Shown piece by piece: positions 33,034 to 41,875 of a stretch of 64,000 nt of DNA. Source of the stretch: Arundinibacter roseus (GTDB lineage: Bacteria > Bacteroidota > Bacteroidia > Cytophagales > Spirosomataceae); NCBI RefSeq assembly GCF_004348825.1, contig NZ_SMJU01000013.1:36690-100689 (forward strand). Reading direction: 5' to 3'. The position numbers were made by a program, and so were the translations under genes. The notes beneath the pieces were generated by a model, which was given only the letters and a program-made list of their open reading frames with translations, searched no databases and was not told the origin of the DNA. Each line of letters opens with the position of its first letter. Within the stretch, counting starts at the first letter, position 1.

Positions 33034-34671
33034 TTACTGCTGCGCTTTATAAAACTCATTCATCAGCAAATAGCGACCCTGATGCTTGTCTGTTTCGGCA
33101 CGGGTATGCGTGTCGATGTGCATGACGGTGGCGGGTTGCTTTGGTTGAATGGCAGGCCACTGCGGCACACCCAACCCATTGGGATCATGATTTTTGATAA
33201 AATTGGCAAAAAATAGCTGCATAATTTCTGATACTTTGTAGTCTTCGGGTTGCCAGTCGTACACGCGGTTTGTGGGCAAATTGCCCAGTGCGTATTCAAT
33301 CTCAGCCGAGTGAACGGCACCTTTCGGAATCGGGGCTTTTTTGGCGTTGGCATCCGTACTTTTTACTACACCACCGGCAAGGCCTGCCTCTACGTTACCC
33401 ATTTCGGCCCGCATCTGCGGCCGTGGACGCTCATACATGTACCGATACACGGGTTTTCCGCCCGTTTGGCTGTGCAGATCTGACCATTTCCAGGTACTGA
33501 AACCGATGAAACGATCTCCGGCCAAATCGCGGGCTACGATTTCTACATCAGCATCGTTTGCAGGTTTATATACAGACAACACCCTCTCAGCATCCGCTCC
33601 ATACATGGATCTTACGGCCTTTTCATAGTTGGCAACGGTGGGCTCATCTTTACCCAAAATACCTCTAAATCCTCCTTCTTCGGAGTTCCAGCCTACCAGT
33701 AATGGCACTTGCGACTGCTCACCGCTGGCAAATACATCAGCAGGAGATTTTGAGAAAAAATACCCATCTTTTACGGCAGAAAAACGAGGCACACCCGGCT
33801 TGATAGTTGCATCAAGCAGCTCCTGAGCAGGCATAGCCCGCAGATTGGCCAGCGTGGTAGCGCCTACTTTGGTGGCATATTCTACGCCCATTTTTTCAGC
33901 ATCCGACAGCGCGGGCATAGGTCTGAAACCCAGCAAAGAACCGCTTTCGCCAATTGCGGCAGAGAAAAGATTCTTGCTCAAAGGAGACGCCATTTGTGCA
34001 CTCACCGAAAACGACCCGGCCGACTCGCCCGCAATCGTTACCCGCGAAGGATCACCGCCAAATGCTGCGATGTTTTTCTGCACCCACTGCAAGGCTGCAT
34101 ACTGATCCAGAAATCCGTAATTTCCCGAAGCCTTAAAGGGTGATTCTTTGGTTAATTCAGGATGCGAGAAAAAACCAAATATGCTCAGACGATAGTTGAC
34201 CGTTACGCTTACGATCCCCTGCCGGGCCATGCTTTCGCCATCGTAGCGCGGCTCGGAGCCATCGCCCGCCATGAGTCCGCCGCCGTAGAAATACACCAGA
34301 ACGGGAAGTTTCTCAGAACCGGTTTTGGAAGGAGTCCACACGTTCAGGTAGAGGCAATCTTCACTTACGCCGTCCGAACGAAAGCCCATGTCGCCAAACA
34401 AAGGCAACTGCATAGCGCGAGGACCAAAAGTGTGTGCTTTGCGCACGCCCGTCCAGTTTTGAACCGGCTGAGGCTCACGCCACCGGAATTTGCCTACGGG
34501 AGGCGCCGCAAAAGGAATGCCTTTAAACGCCCGAATACCCGATTCATCGACACCTTCCAGCGTTCCGTTGGCGGTTTTGACCTGTAATGGAGGTGCGCCT
34601 GCTCCGGACTGTGCGTAGAGCGTAGTCATAGAAATAAAGGTTGCAACTAGTAAAAATGTTGATTTAAACAT
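33034..34671 (-). CDS. Type-B carboxylesterase, secreted
   Basis: Alpha/beta-hydrolase of the carboxylesterase type-B family, 545 residues, with a Sec signal (MFKSTFLLVATFISMTTLYAQ). The oxyanion region is VLVYFYGGGLMAGDG and the nucleophile Ser lies in VTIAGESAGSFSVSAQ near residue 216. The acidic residue is in LLVGWNSEEGGF (about 338) and the His in PKGAVHSAEIEYALGN (about 456). FKGIPFAAPPVGKFRWREP is the usual N-terminal marker. Hydrolyses ester bonds in the periplasm; substrate unknown. Convergent with the S9 peptidase; not clearly part of any operon. Confidence 0.93.
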   Translation of the reverse strand: MFKSTFLLVATFISMTTLYAQSGAGAPPLQVKTANGTLEGVDESGIRAFKGIPFAAPPVGKFRWREPQPVQNWTGVRKAHTFGPRAMQLPLFGDMGFRSDGVSEDCLYLNVWTPSKTGSEKLPVLVYFYGGGLMAGDGSEPRYDGESMARQGIVSVTVNYRLSIFGFFSHPELTKESPFKASGNYGFLDQYAALQWVQKNIAAFGGDPSRVTIAGESAGSFSVSAQMASPLSKNLFSAAIGESGSLLGFRPMPALSDAEKMGVEYATKVGATTLANLRAMPAQELLDATIKPGVPRFSAVKDGYFFSKSPADVFASGEQSQVPLLVGWNSEEGGFRGILGKDEPTVANYEKAVRSMYGADAERVLSVYKPANDADVEIVARDLAGDRFIGFSTWKWSDLHSQTGGKPVYRYMYERPRPQMRAEMGNVEAGLAGGVVKSTDANAKKAPIPKGAVHSAEIEYALGNLPTNRVYDWQPEDYKVSEIMQLFFANFIKNHDPNGLGVPQWPAIQPKQPATVMHIDTHTRAETDKHQGRYLLMNEFYKAQQ

Positions 34672-34790
34672 AGGTTAATTGATTTTTTGGTAAAGAGAGT
34701 ACTTAAAATTTGGGGCCGATCTGAGCGTGCAATTCACACAAATCCATAACCGCTGACCTACTAAGAACTAGTTGTGGGGGAGTCTACCTA

Positions 34791-35312
34791 TTAAAATTCA
34801 AAAAAAGGTGGTTCAATGTCATTTAGGCGTAAATAGACCAACGCCTGTGCCCGATGATGCGCCGTGTGGGTATAGGCACGTAACAGTATATCCCGACCGG
34901 TGTGTTTCTGCCAGTAGGCTTCTTTTCCATAACCCGTTTGGTCAAGTTGGACGTCGGTGAGAGTTTCAAAAACTGCTGTACACTGCGCATGACAGGTTTT
35001 GTAATAATCAATTACGATTTCTTTTGATAATTCCTTTGGCTCCGGCAAAGGGGGCTGCCTTGCCAGCAGGCCCACGTAAAATGAATTCCAGTAGGCAGCA
35101 TGGGTAAATTGCTGACCAAACGTACGTTGCGTAGGCGATGGTGTGTAAGAGAATTTCCCGGCAGGCATTTTTTCCAATACTTTCAGGCTGTATCCCAGCG
35201 TAGTTTGCCAGCGAGGCAAAAAATCGGTTAGGTACGGAGAGACAATTTTTTGCGGCCCGGCCAGGATCCCCAGCGCACCGGCTAGTTGTTGCAAAGCTTC
35301 CTGTCTGTTCAT
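34791..35312 (-). CDS. DinB/YfiT-like four-helix protein
   Basis: DinB superfamily protein of 173 residues, a four-helix bundle with a three-His metal site. Candidate ligands are the His in FGQQFTHAAYWNSF (about residue 72) and those in YTHTAHHRAQALVYLRLNDI (about 150-155). Members include bacillithiol and mycothiol-dependent transferases and many uncharacterised damage-inducible proteins. Single gene, divergent from yjdM. Function not assignable beyond family. Confidence 0.85.
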   Translation of the reverse strand: MNRQEALQQLAGALGILAGPQKIVSPYLTDFLPRWQTTLGYSLKVLEKMPAGKFSYTPSPTQRTFGQQFTHAAYWNSFYVGLLARQPPLPEPKELSKEIVIDYYKTCHAQCTAVFETLTDVQLDQTGYGKEAYWQKHTGRDILLRAYTHTAHHRAQALVYLRLNDIEPPFFEF

Positions 35313-35389
35313 AGGTATTTTTTGTAAAATATCTTTCTATCAAAAAACACGCGATGTGCATTTTCTACCAGTTCATTATCGATTAGCCG

Positions 35390-35411
35390 TTGTTGGTGTT
35401 TTCACCAACAA
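35390..35411. promoter_or_regulatory. Perfect 9-bp inverted repeat between DinB and yjdM genes
   Basis: TTGTTGGTG and CACCAACAA flank TTTT. It lies in the divergent intergenic region, 78 bases from the DinB start and 125 from the yjdM start, so an operator is more likely than a terminator. Confidence 0.45.
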
Positions 35412-35468
35412 TATTCTTTAAGGGACCAGTTTCAAAGTGGCCAAACGTCAGCCCGAGAAAAATTTGGC

Positions 35469-35476
35469 TACTTTTG
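35469..35476 (+). promoter_or_regulatory. Putative -7 box for yjdM
   Basis: TACTTTTG matches the Bacteroidota TAnnTTTG box and lies 59 bases before the start codon. No TTTG at the right distance upstream, so support is partial. Confidence 0.35.
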
Positions 35477-35535
35477 CTTAGAAATTTACGTGATTCTACA
35501 TTTTTTATTTATCTCAAATTCTGAATACAAAACTC

Positions 35536-35892
35536 ATGAACGAATATCCCCCTTGCCCAAAATGCGCGAGCGAATATACCTATCCAAGTGATAATCTGTT
35601 TGTTTGCCCGGAATGCTTTCACGAATGGAGCGCAGAAACTGCCGCAGTTGAAACCGTAGAATCAACCGATGCGAAAGTATTGGACGCTAATGGAAAAGAA
35701 CTTGCAGATGGCGATACGGTGGTGATTACCAAAGATCTACCCGTAAAAGGGGCACCCAAATCTATTAAAGCCGGCACCAAAGTAAAGAATATCCGGCTTG
35801 CATCTGACGGACACGATGGCCACAACATCAACTGCAAAATCGATGGGTTTGGCTCGATGGGTATAAAATCAGAGTTTGTTCGTAAAGGCTAA
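35536..35892 (+). CDS. yjdM: YjdM/PhnA-family zinc-ribbon protein
   Basis: Protein of 118 residues of the YjdM (formerly PhnA) family. The N-terminal zinc ribbon has [10 protein letters not shown] and VCPECFHEW (four Cys, about 7-32). The C-terminal domain has the family signature [25 protein letters not shown] and [17 protein letters not shown] with KSEFVRK at the end. The name PhnA for alkylphosphonate use is historical; the E. coli gene is not part of the phosphonate pathway and the role remains unclear. Single-gene unit with its own terminator. Confidence 0.92.
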   Translation: MNEYPPCPKCASEYTYPSDNLFVCPECFHEWSAETAAVETVESTDAKVLDANGKELADGDTVVITKDLPVKGAPKSIKAGTKVKNIRLASDGHDGHNINCKIDGFGSMGIKSEFVRKG

Positions 35893-35900
35893 CAAAAAAA

Positions 35901-35956
35901 CCTGCAATGGCTTGAACCGTACACTCTACGGCACAAACTATTGCAGGAGTTTTTAT
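35901..35956. terminator. Terminator shared by yjdM and GH32 gene
   Basis: CCTGCAAT (35901-35908) pairs with ATTGCAGG (35940-35947), followed by AGTTTTTA on the plus strand and preceded by seven A, so it works in both directions between convergent genes. Confidence 0.75.
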
Positions 35957-35966
35957 TGGTTACGAA

Positions 35967-37520
35967 TTATTTCGTTCCCGGAACCGCAATCCGTACCTCA
36001 CGAAAAGTAGCCGCGCCGTCGGTAGAGAAAAGCGTAATTTTACCTTCGTGCTTTTTTGGAAAAACCAGATTGGTCATGACCCGTTGTCCGTCATTCACAA
36101 AAACCTCCACCACCGACGCATCGACCAGAATATGTACTTTCAAGCGGCCGTTTATTAGCGGGGCAGGCATGGATTCTACGCTGGAAAAACGTTCGTGAAA
36201 AGTAGTGTTGCCCGATTTGGTCCGGTCAAATAAAAGTACTGCCGAAGGTACATCGTAGGTAAGTACCGTAGCCTCATCTTCACTTTGCAACAATTTTATT
36301 CCTAAATTTTTAGCTTTTCCCGGCTCAATTGTCGCCACCAATTCGTACGATTCACCCGTAAAGTCAAGAAGTTTTTCTCCTTCCACTACCAGACTTTTTT
36401 CGGATAAAGCTGCTTCTACATTTTTTGTAAGAGCCACAGGTTGCTGAATCAGGCGAAAGCCGTCGCCCGTTTTGGCAAGACTCAACTCGCGCGGTGCCGA
36501 CATTGCGCCTTTGAAAGTAGCCGAAGGCAGCGCGTTGGCGTACACCCAATCGTTTAGCCAACCAACTATGAGTGGCTTTTTGTGCGAAGCCGGAAGATTA
36601 TTAAACGGAATTGCGGCATAGAAATCTTTGCCTTCATCTACGTACAAAATCTCTTTTTGTGGCTGAGGTACAAAGGTTTTTCCATCAAAATCGCCCACAA
36701 AGTACTGCATTCCCAAAAAATCCTTCTGCCGGTGGCCGCTTGAAATCAGCAGCAACCATTTTTGTTGGTCGGTTCCTTCGACAGGAATCGGAAAAAGAGC
36801 GGGGCATTCCCAGATTTTAGTCGTGTCGCCCTGCCGGCCAAACTCGCTCATGAAAGTCCAGTCTTTCAGATTGGGCGACTGATAAAACTGCACGGTAAAT
36901 TCCAGCGGCTTCACCACGGACATAATCCATTTTTTATCCTGCGCATACCAAAAAACATTTGGGTCGCGGAAGTCTTTCATTTGCAGATCAAGTACCGGAT
37001 TTTTATCATAGAGTTTCCAGGTTCTGCCTTTGTCGGCGCTATACCCAAGGCTTTGGTGCTGCAACAGCCCGTCTTTCCCATTGTGCACGTGCGAGGTAAA
37101 AATGGCCACGAGACCATCCGTCTGCCCGGCCGCAAAAAATCCCGATGTATTGGCGCTATCCACCACGGCACTTCCCGAAAACACCATCGTTTGGGTAGAC
37201 GTATCGCCCGGCGTCGGATATTCGGGCAGCGCCAAAGGCAGATGTTCCCAGGTGATCAAATCTTTACTTACGGCATGTCCCCAGCTCATGTGCCCCCATT
37301 CGTTCCCAAAAGGATTATGCTGATAGAACAAATGGTATTCGCCGTCCAGATACACCAACCCATTAGGATCGTTGATCCAGTTTTGGGGAGCCGTAAAATG
37401 GTAGGACGGGCGGTATTCTTCGCGGACAGTTTGCTCGTCAGAAGGAGAAGATGTGTTGGTAGTTTGGCAAGAAAATAAGGTAAGTTGGGCCAGCGCTGCA
37501 AGCCCCGCAAGTTTCCACAT
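35967..37520 (-). CDS. GH32 beta-fructosidase (levanase/inulinase-like) lipoprotein
   Basis: Family 32 glycoside hydrolase of 517 residues, acting on sucrose, inulin or levan. Lipoprotein signal ending LTLFSC (Cys at about 18). The nucleophile Asp is in PQNWINDPNGLVYLDGEYH (about 46-64). The transition-state Asp is in FRDPNVFW and the acid/base Glu in IWECPALFPI. A C-terminal beta-sandwich (about 370-517) ends with DASVVEVFVNDGQRVMTN, typical of GH32. No fructan permease or fructokinase is adjacent. Confidence 0.95.
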   Translation of the reverse strand: MWKLAGLAALAQLTLFSCQTTNTSSPSDEQTVREEYRPSYHFTAPQNWINDPNGLVYLDGEYHLFYQHNPFGNEWGHMSWGHAVSKDLITWEHLPLALPEYPTPGDTSTQTMVFSGSAVVDSANTSGFFAAGQTDGLVAIFTSHVHNGKDGLLQHQSLGYSADKGRTWKLYDKNPVLDLQMKDFRDPNVFWYAQDKKWIMSVVKPLEFTVQFYQSPNLKDWTFMSEFGRQGDTTKIWECPALFPIPVEGTDQQKWLLLISSGHRQKDFLGMQYFVGDFDGKTFVPQPQKEILYVDEGKDFYAAIPFNNLPASHKKPLIVGWLNDWVYANALPSATFKGAMSAPRELSLAKTGDGFRLIQQPVALTKNVEAALSEKSLVVEGEKLLDFTGESYELVATIEPGKAKNLGIKLLQSEDEATVLTYDVPSAVLLFDRTKSGNTTFHERFSSVESMPAPLINGRLKVHILVDASVVEVFVNDGQRVMTNLVFPKKHEGKITLFSTDGAATFREVRIAVPGTK

Positions 37521-37608
37521 AGGTCGTTTGGGATTTTGGTCAGGAGATGTAAAAAATCATTATGAACTAATGATGAGTCAATTATAAGGAGTTATTGAAT
37601 TTCATAAA

Positions 37609-37649
37609 AAAGCATGAGCCACCTCAACACCTGCGATGACTCATGCTTT
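37609..37649 (-). terminator. Terminator after the molybdenum hydroxylase genes
   Basis: AAAGCATGAG (37609-37618) pairs perfectly with CTCATGCTTT (37640-37649). The A-run before it reads as a T-run on the minus strand, 25 bases after the stop of the large subunit gene. Confidence 0.75.
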
Positions 37650-37674
37650 CATTTCATTTTATATTTAAATCTAA

Positions 37675-39879
37675 TTACACCAATTTTTTCAAATCCACGG
37701 GCAACGTGCGTATACGCGTACCGGTAGCCGAAAAAATGGCGTTGCACAAAGCCGGTGCTACGGGCGGCAGTCCGGGCTCACCTACTCCACCGGGCGCTTC
37801 CTCGTTTTCTACCAGGTGAATCTCCATCTTCGGCATTTCGTCCATTCGCAGAAGCTGATATTGGTGAAAATTGGACTGCTGTGCTTTGCCTTTGGCAAAG
37901 GTTATGGCGGGTTTGGTAGCAGCCGTAAGGCCCATGGCAATGTTACCTTCGGTTTGCGCCCGAACGTTATCCGGATTTACGTACATGCCGCAGTCCAGCA
38001 CCGTCACGACCCGATCAACCACAAGTCCGGTAGCCGTTTTTTTGACGAAAAAGGCGTGTGCGCATACACTTCCAAAGGACTTGGCCACGGCTACGCCCTT
38101 GCCCATTCCGGCCGGAAGGGTTTTATTCCAACCCGATTTTTCCTCCAATAAAGTAAGTACGTTGAGGAAGCGTTTGTCGTCTTTCATCAACTCTTTCCGA
38201 ACTGCCAACGGGTCTTTTCCAGCGGCGTGGGCCAATTCGTCAATAAAAGATTCGTGACCGAAACTACTGTTGGAAGGATAAACCGAGCGCCACCATACAA
38301 TCGGGATTTCGGTTTTGACACGCGTAAATCCTACTTTCAAATTCGGAATGGCGTACGGACTTTCTTCGTGGCTGATGGCCTCCCCTGCCCACGGATCGGG
38401 CTTACCTTCGGGAAAAAACCCAAAAACCTGCCCCGAAATAGACTCCCCGATGAGCGTATGTTCAAACGCAGTGATCGCTCCTTTTTCGTCTACACCGCCT
38501 CGCATGCTGCTAAGCATCGCCGGACGAAAGGGTCCCTGCTGAATATCGTCTTCCCGTGTCCAGATTACCTTCACGGGCGTTTTTGTTTGTTTGGATAAAT
38601 ACACAGCTTCCAGCACAAAATCGAGATACGCTTTGCGGCCAAAGGCTCCGCCCAAAAATGGCACGTGAACCGTAACCTGCTCAGGTTTAATGCCCAAATA
38701 AGCCGATACCTGTTCGATTGTTCCGTCGGGTCCTTGTACGGGTGCCCAAATTTCGCAACTGCCGTCTTCTTTTACGTGGGCAATCGCAACTTCCGGCTCC
38801 ATCGGCGCATGGGCCAAAAAGGGAGTTTCGTACACGGCATCCAATTTTTTGGCAGCCGAGGCGAGCGCAGTTGACACATCGCCCAAATTAGTGTACGAAG
38901 GTGCTTCCTGGGCTACCGCTGCACGAAGTTTTGCTGCATATACGGACGAGTCCAACTCTTCGGCAAGTGTGCCATTGTCCCACACAATTTTCAGGGCTTT
39001 TCTACCCTGTAAAGCCGCCCAATAGGAATTTGCCAATACGGCCACACTTTCGCAGGCTTTGTAGGGAAGCTTGCGTTCCGCTTTCAGTACCTGCGTCACA
39101 CCGGCTACTTTTTTGGCATTGGTGTCATCAAACGAAACCACTTTGCCATGAATCATCGGGCTGCGCTCAATGCTTGCGTAGAGCATGCCGGGCACCTCCA
39201 CGTCCATCCCAAACTCAGCAACACCCGTAACTTTGGCGGGGATCTCAGGACGGGGCAGGGCTTTGCCTAAAATTTTAAAATCTTTCTTAGCTTTCAGCGG
39301 CAAATCAGCGGGTACTTCCAATGCCGAAGCCTGCTCTACCAACTCCCCATACGAAAGCGATTTGCCAGTCGGGCGGTGGTGAATTTTCCCATTTTCTGCA
39401 TAGCAGTCAGACTTCTGTGCCTTCCACTCAGTGGCTGCGGCCTGCAAAAACATTTCCCGCGCGGCCGCCCCGGCCTGTCGAAGGCGAGTCCATCCCGTAC
39501 GTACAGTACTGCTGCCGCCCGATAGTTGCTCTCCGTATTTCCTCAAACCATCCGACTGCCGGATCTTGATTTGATCCAGGGTTACTTCCAGTTCTTCGGC
39601 GATCATCATCGGCACCGACTGCCAGGTGGCCTGCCCCATGTCGGGTCGGTGGTTGATGAGCGTAATTCCTCCGGCGTTATCGATCACAATAAACGGGTGC
39701 AGTTCAAACGAAAGTACCGCCGCTGAATCGGCTGACAAATTCACAACTGACGTCTTTTGTCCCGATGCCTTTGCTGAAAAACCCAGCACCAAACCAACGC
39801 CCGTCAGGCCCGCAAGGCGCAGAAAATCACGGCGGCCTGATGCCAGCGCCTGCGTATTATTTTCCTCCTGTAATTCCAT
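37675..39879 (-). CDS. Molybdopterin-binding large subunit, xanthine-dehydrogenase family
   Basis: Large catalytic subunit of a two-subunit molybdenum hydroxylase, 734 residues, closest in layout to isoquinoline 1-oxidoreductase beta / membrane aldehyde dehydrogenase subunits. The start is the ATG at 39879 (MELQEENNTQALASGRRDFL); the frame is open further upstream but inside the small-subunit gene. A Tat-like signal (GRRDFLRLAGLTGVGLVLGF) suggests export with cofactor. Motifs for molybdopterin cytosine dinucleotide binding include VPFLGGAFGRKAYLDF and IVWWRSVYPSNSSFGHESFIDELA, and the C-terminal GGVGEPGLPPVAPALCNAIF carries the conserved active-site Glu. Overlaps the iron-sulfur subunit gene by 23 bases. 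Substrate unknown. Confidence 0.9.
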   Translation of the reverse strand: MELQEENNTQALASGRRDFLRLAGLTGVGLVLGFSAKASGQKTSVVNLSADSAAVLSFELHPFIVIDNAGGITLINHRPDMGQATWQSVPMMIAEELEVTLDQIKIRQSDGLRKYGEQLSGGSSTVRTGWTRLRQAGAAAREMFLQAAATEWKAQKSDCYAENGKIHHRPTGKSLSYGELVEQASALEVPADLPLKAKKDFKILGKALPRPEIPAKVTGVAEFGMDVEVPGMLYASIERSPMIHGKVVSFDDTNAKKVAGVTQVLKAERKLPYKACESVAVLANSYWAALQGRKALKIVWDNGTLAEELDSSVYAAKLRAAVAQEAPSYTNLGDVSTALASAAKKLDAVYETPFLAHAPMEPEVAIAHVKEDGSCEIWAPVQGPDGTIEQVSAYLGIKPEQVTVHVPFLGGAFGRKAYLDFVLEAVYLSKQTKTPVKVIWTREDDIQQGPFRPAMLSSMRGGVDEKGAITAFEHTLIGESISGQVFGFFPEGKPDPWAGEAISHEESPYAIPNLKVGFTRVKTEIPIVWWRSVYPSNSSFGHESFIDELAHAAGKDPLAVRKELMKDDKRFLNVLTLLEEKSGWNKTLPAGMGKGVAVAKSFGSVCAHAFFVKKTATGLVVDRVVTVLDCGMYVNPDNVRAQTEGNIAMGLTAATKPAITFAKGKAQQSNFHQYQLLRMDEMPKMEIHLVENEEAPGGVGEPGLPPVAPALCNAIFSATGTRIRTLPVDLKKLV

Positions 39880-40345
39880 GTTCTTTTCCTTTTTGGGATG
39901 CTTTGTGAATAGCTGTTTTGATACGTGCATAGGTTCCGCAGCGGCAAAGGTTGCCCCGCATGGCCGAGTCGATTTGCTCATCGGTTGGGTTAGGCGTGTT
40001 TTCCAGCAAGGCCACTGCTGACATAATCTGACCCGAATGACAATAGCCGCATTGCGGCACCTGGGCATCAATCCAGGCCTGTTGAACAGCGTGAAGCGTA
40101 GCCTCACTACCAATACCTTCAATAGTCGTAATGCTTTTGTTGGCTGCTGCCGACGCCGGGTACGAGCAGGAGCGGGTCGGTTTGCCGTCGATATGAACGG
40201 TACAAGCGCCGCACTGGGAAATGCCACAGCCAAATTTGGTGCCTTTCAGCCCGGCCATGTCGCGGATTACCCAAAGCAGGGGCATGCGTGGATCAACGTC
40301 CAGCTCGTGTTTTTTCCCGTTGATTGTTAGTGAAATTTCTGCCAT
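39857..40345 (-). CDS. 2Fe-2S small subunit of molybdenum hydroxylase
   Basis: Iron-sulfur electron-transfer subunit, 162 residues, partner of the molybdopterin subunit. The plant-type ferredoxin 2Fe-2S site is GTKFGCGISQCGACTVHIDG with a later Cys in RSCSYP. The second cluster site is QCGYCHSGQ and GNLCRCGTYARI. Two-cluster proteins of this length (IorA, CoxS-like) are normal for the family. First gene of a two-gene operon; electrons presumably pass to a cytochrome encoded elsewhere. Confidence 0.95.
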   Translation of the reverse strand: MAEISLTINGKKHELDVDPRMPLLWVIRDMAGLKGTKFGCGISQCGACTVHIDGKPTRSCSYPASAAANKSITTIEGIGSEATLHAVQQAWIDAQVPQCGYCHSGQIMSAVALLENTPNPTDEQIDSAMRGNLCRCGTYARIKTAIHKASQKGKEHGITGGK

Positions 40346-40645
40346 ATATTGGGAGTTTGTGCGATAGATGAAAGTTCCAGGAATGGATTGTCCTGAATTT
40401 TAATCTAAAATTACATTCTTTCTCTCTATAATTCAACGCCCATCCCGGAAGCAGCTTTTGATTCAAAAGACCAAAAGTACAAGTATCCGTTTTTTACATA
40501 AAATTAAATTATTCAAGATTGTAGCATTCCTTTTCCCTTACCCAAATACAACAAAAAAAGGGCTGAAATACTTTCGTACCTCAACCCTTTACTCATTGCC
40601 TGATTTTTACATCAAACAAAGTTTATCTTACAAAAAATCAGCTGA
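40346..40645. other. Intergenic region with one terminator
   Basis: About 300 AT-rich bases. It holds the promoter area of the hydroxylase genes (no clear boxes seen) and the terminator at 40553-40590 for the glutamine-rich gene. No credible frame. Confidence 0.5.
40553..40590 (-). terminator. Terminator after glutamine-rich gene
   Basis: AAAGGGCTGA (40557-40566) pairs at nine of ten positions with TCAACCCTTT (40581-40590). On the minus strand the stem is followed by a T-run, 56 bases after the stop. Confidence 0.6.
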
Positions 40646-40894
40646 TTATACCCGATCTTCTTTTCTCTGACGTTGGATTTCATCTTCTTCGCTTTGATTT
40701 TGATCACCGCGATTTTGGTTTTGCTGCGAACCTTGATTCCGCTGCTCCTGCTGACCTTGTCCTGACTGACGCTGCTCCTGCTGTCCGTGACCGGACTGAC
40801 GTTGCTGTTCAGTCTGAGTTCCAGCCTGTTCTCCTTTTTGGCCTCCGGGATTATATCCTTTCTGATCCTGGTTTTTTTGATCGTTTTCCATCAC
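40646..40894 (-). CDS. Small disordered glutamine-rich protein
   Basis: Hydrophilic protein of 82 residues, almost wholly Gln, Gly, Arg, Ser, Asn, Asp and Glu, without hydrophobic or aromatic core; predicted to be disordered. Two tandem ten-residue units, RQSGHGQQEQ and RQSGQGQQEQ, are visible and match repeated DNA at about 40747-40803. Similar small hydrophilic proteins are found in Bacteroidota as general-stress or desiccation-type proteins, but I cannot name a family. A terminator follows and a 130-base AT-rich leader precedes it, so it is plausibly expressed. Confidence 0.6.
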   Translation of the reverse strand: MMENDQKNQDQKGYNPGGQKGEQAGTQTEQQRQSGHGQQEQRQSGQGQQEQRNQGSQQNQNRGDQNQSEEDEIQRQRKEDRV

Positions 40895-41305
40895 TTTAAT
40901 TAGTTAAGTTGAATTGAACGTTTACATAAACCGGCATATAATTATGCTAGTTTTTCAATAAATAGTTAAAAAACCAGTCCAGCGTTTTTTTTCAGCGATC
41001 CTTTGATGAGGAGTTAATTATTTTTCTAAAAGTATTTTTTCTAAAAACTTCTTTTTCAATACTTTACAACTAATAAATTACAGTGTACGAGTTCTTTCGG
41101 CGGGTGGTATTCAACAAAAACTGATGAGGTTTCTTTTTCTCAAACATCCTGAATTCGGTGACTATTACTCCCATCTTACGCTAGTTCACTGCGTGGCACA
41201 GCATTTGTTAAGTGCCTTACGACAAATACATTAGGGCGCCTGAACTTCTTCCGGTGTCAAACCTTTTGTGTAATAATCATCCACGTACTATCGTCCTTAC
41301 TCAAC
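40895..41305. other. Intergenic region, nothing recognised
   Basis: About 410 bases between divergent small genes. There is a weak palindrome, GCATA-TAAT-TATGC, at about 40934-40947, near the start of the glutamine-rich gene. Otherwise I see no gene, RNA or promoter I can support. Confidence 0.4.
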
Positions 41306-41800
41306 ATGGAAAATGAAACATTCCTTTCGATACCCGTTTCTGACTGGATCGCGATTATAATTTCCGGCATTGGCGGCACGCTCGTGATGAGCGGCTTTAT
41401 GTACCTCGTCAGTTTCCTGACGCCTTTTACCCTTAAAGTGGTAAAAATTTTAGGCACAATGCTCACATTTCGGACTACGGCTTCCGGTAAACTTTCCGAC
41501 AAACCTGCCGTCATTTGGGTAGGGATTGTCGGGCATTATGCAGTCGGAATCGTCTTCGTACTTGTGTACTATCTGCTTTGGCAGCAAGGCATCGGCGGTC
41601 CCAACTATTTGTCGGGTATTGCGTACGGGGTTGGTAGCGGTCTTGTAGCAATCATCGTCTGGTATAGCTTCTTTCTGATTCACCCAAGTCCTCCGGCGAT
41701 TTCCCTTCCGTCCTATTTAGTTTCCCTGTTTTTGGCCCATTTTGTATTTACCTACGGAGCAATTTTGACGTATCAGTTGGTTCAGGCCTATCAGGCATAA
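41306..41800 (+). CDS. Four-helix membrane protein, unknown
   Basis: Hydrophobic protein of 164 residues with about four transmembrane segments: WIAIIISGIGGTLVMSGFMYL, VGIVGHYAVGIVFVLVYYLLW, GIAYGVGSGLVAIIVWYSFFL and YLVSLFLAHFVFTYGAILTY. A basic loop with TFRTTASGKLSDK lies between the first two. I do not recognise a family. It precedes a lipoprotein gene by 75 bases in the same direction, which could be one transcript. Confidence 0.7.
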   Translation: MENETFLSIPVSDWIAIIISGIGGTLVMSGFMYLVSFLTPFTLKVVKILGTMLTFRTTASGKLSDKPAVIWVGIVGHYAVGIVFVLVYYLLWQQGIGGPNYLSGIAYGVGSGLVAIIVWYSFFLIHPSPPAISLPSYLVSLFLAHFVFTYGAILTYQLVQAYQA

Positions 41801-41875
41801 ACACAGGGCTGGTAAATCAGGTTTTAGGAGTAAATTTCTTCTGAAAAATTGTTTTATCTGAAAAAAAGCCAGGCC

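Noticed and set aside
39880-40233. 118-residue extension of the molybdopterin subunit
   Set aside because: It lies in the antiphase of the iron-sulfur subunit gene, and the Tat-like signal begins after the ATG at 39879.
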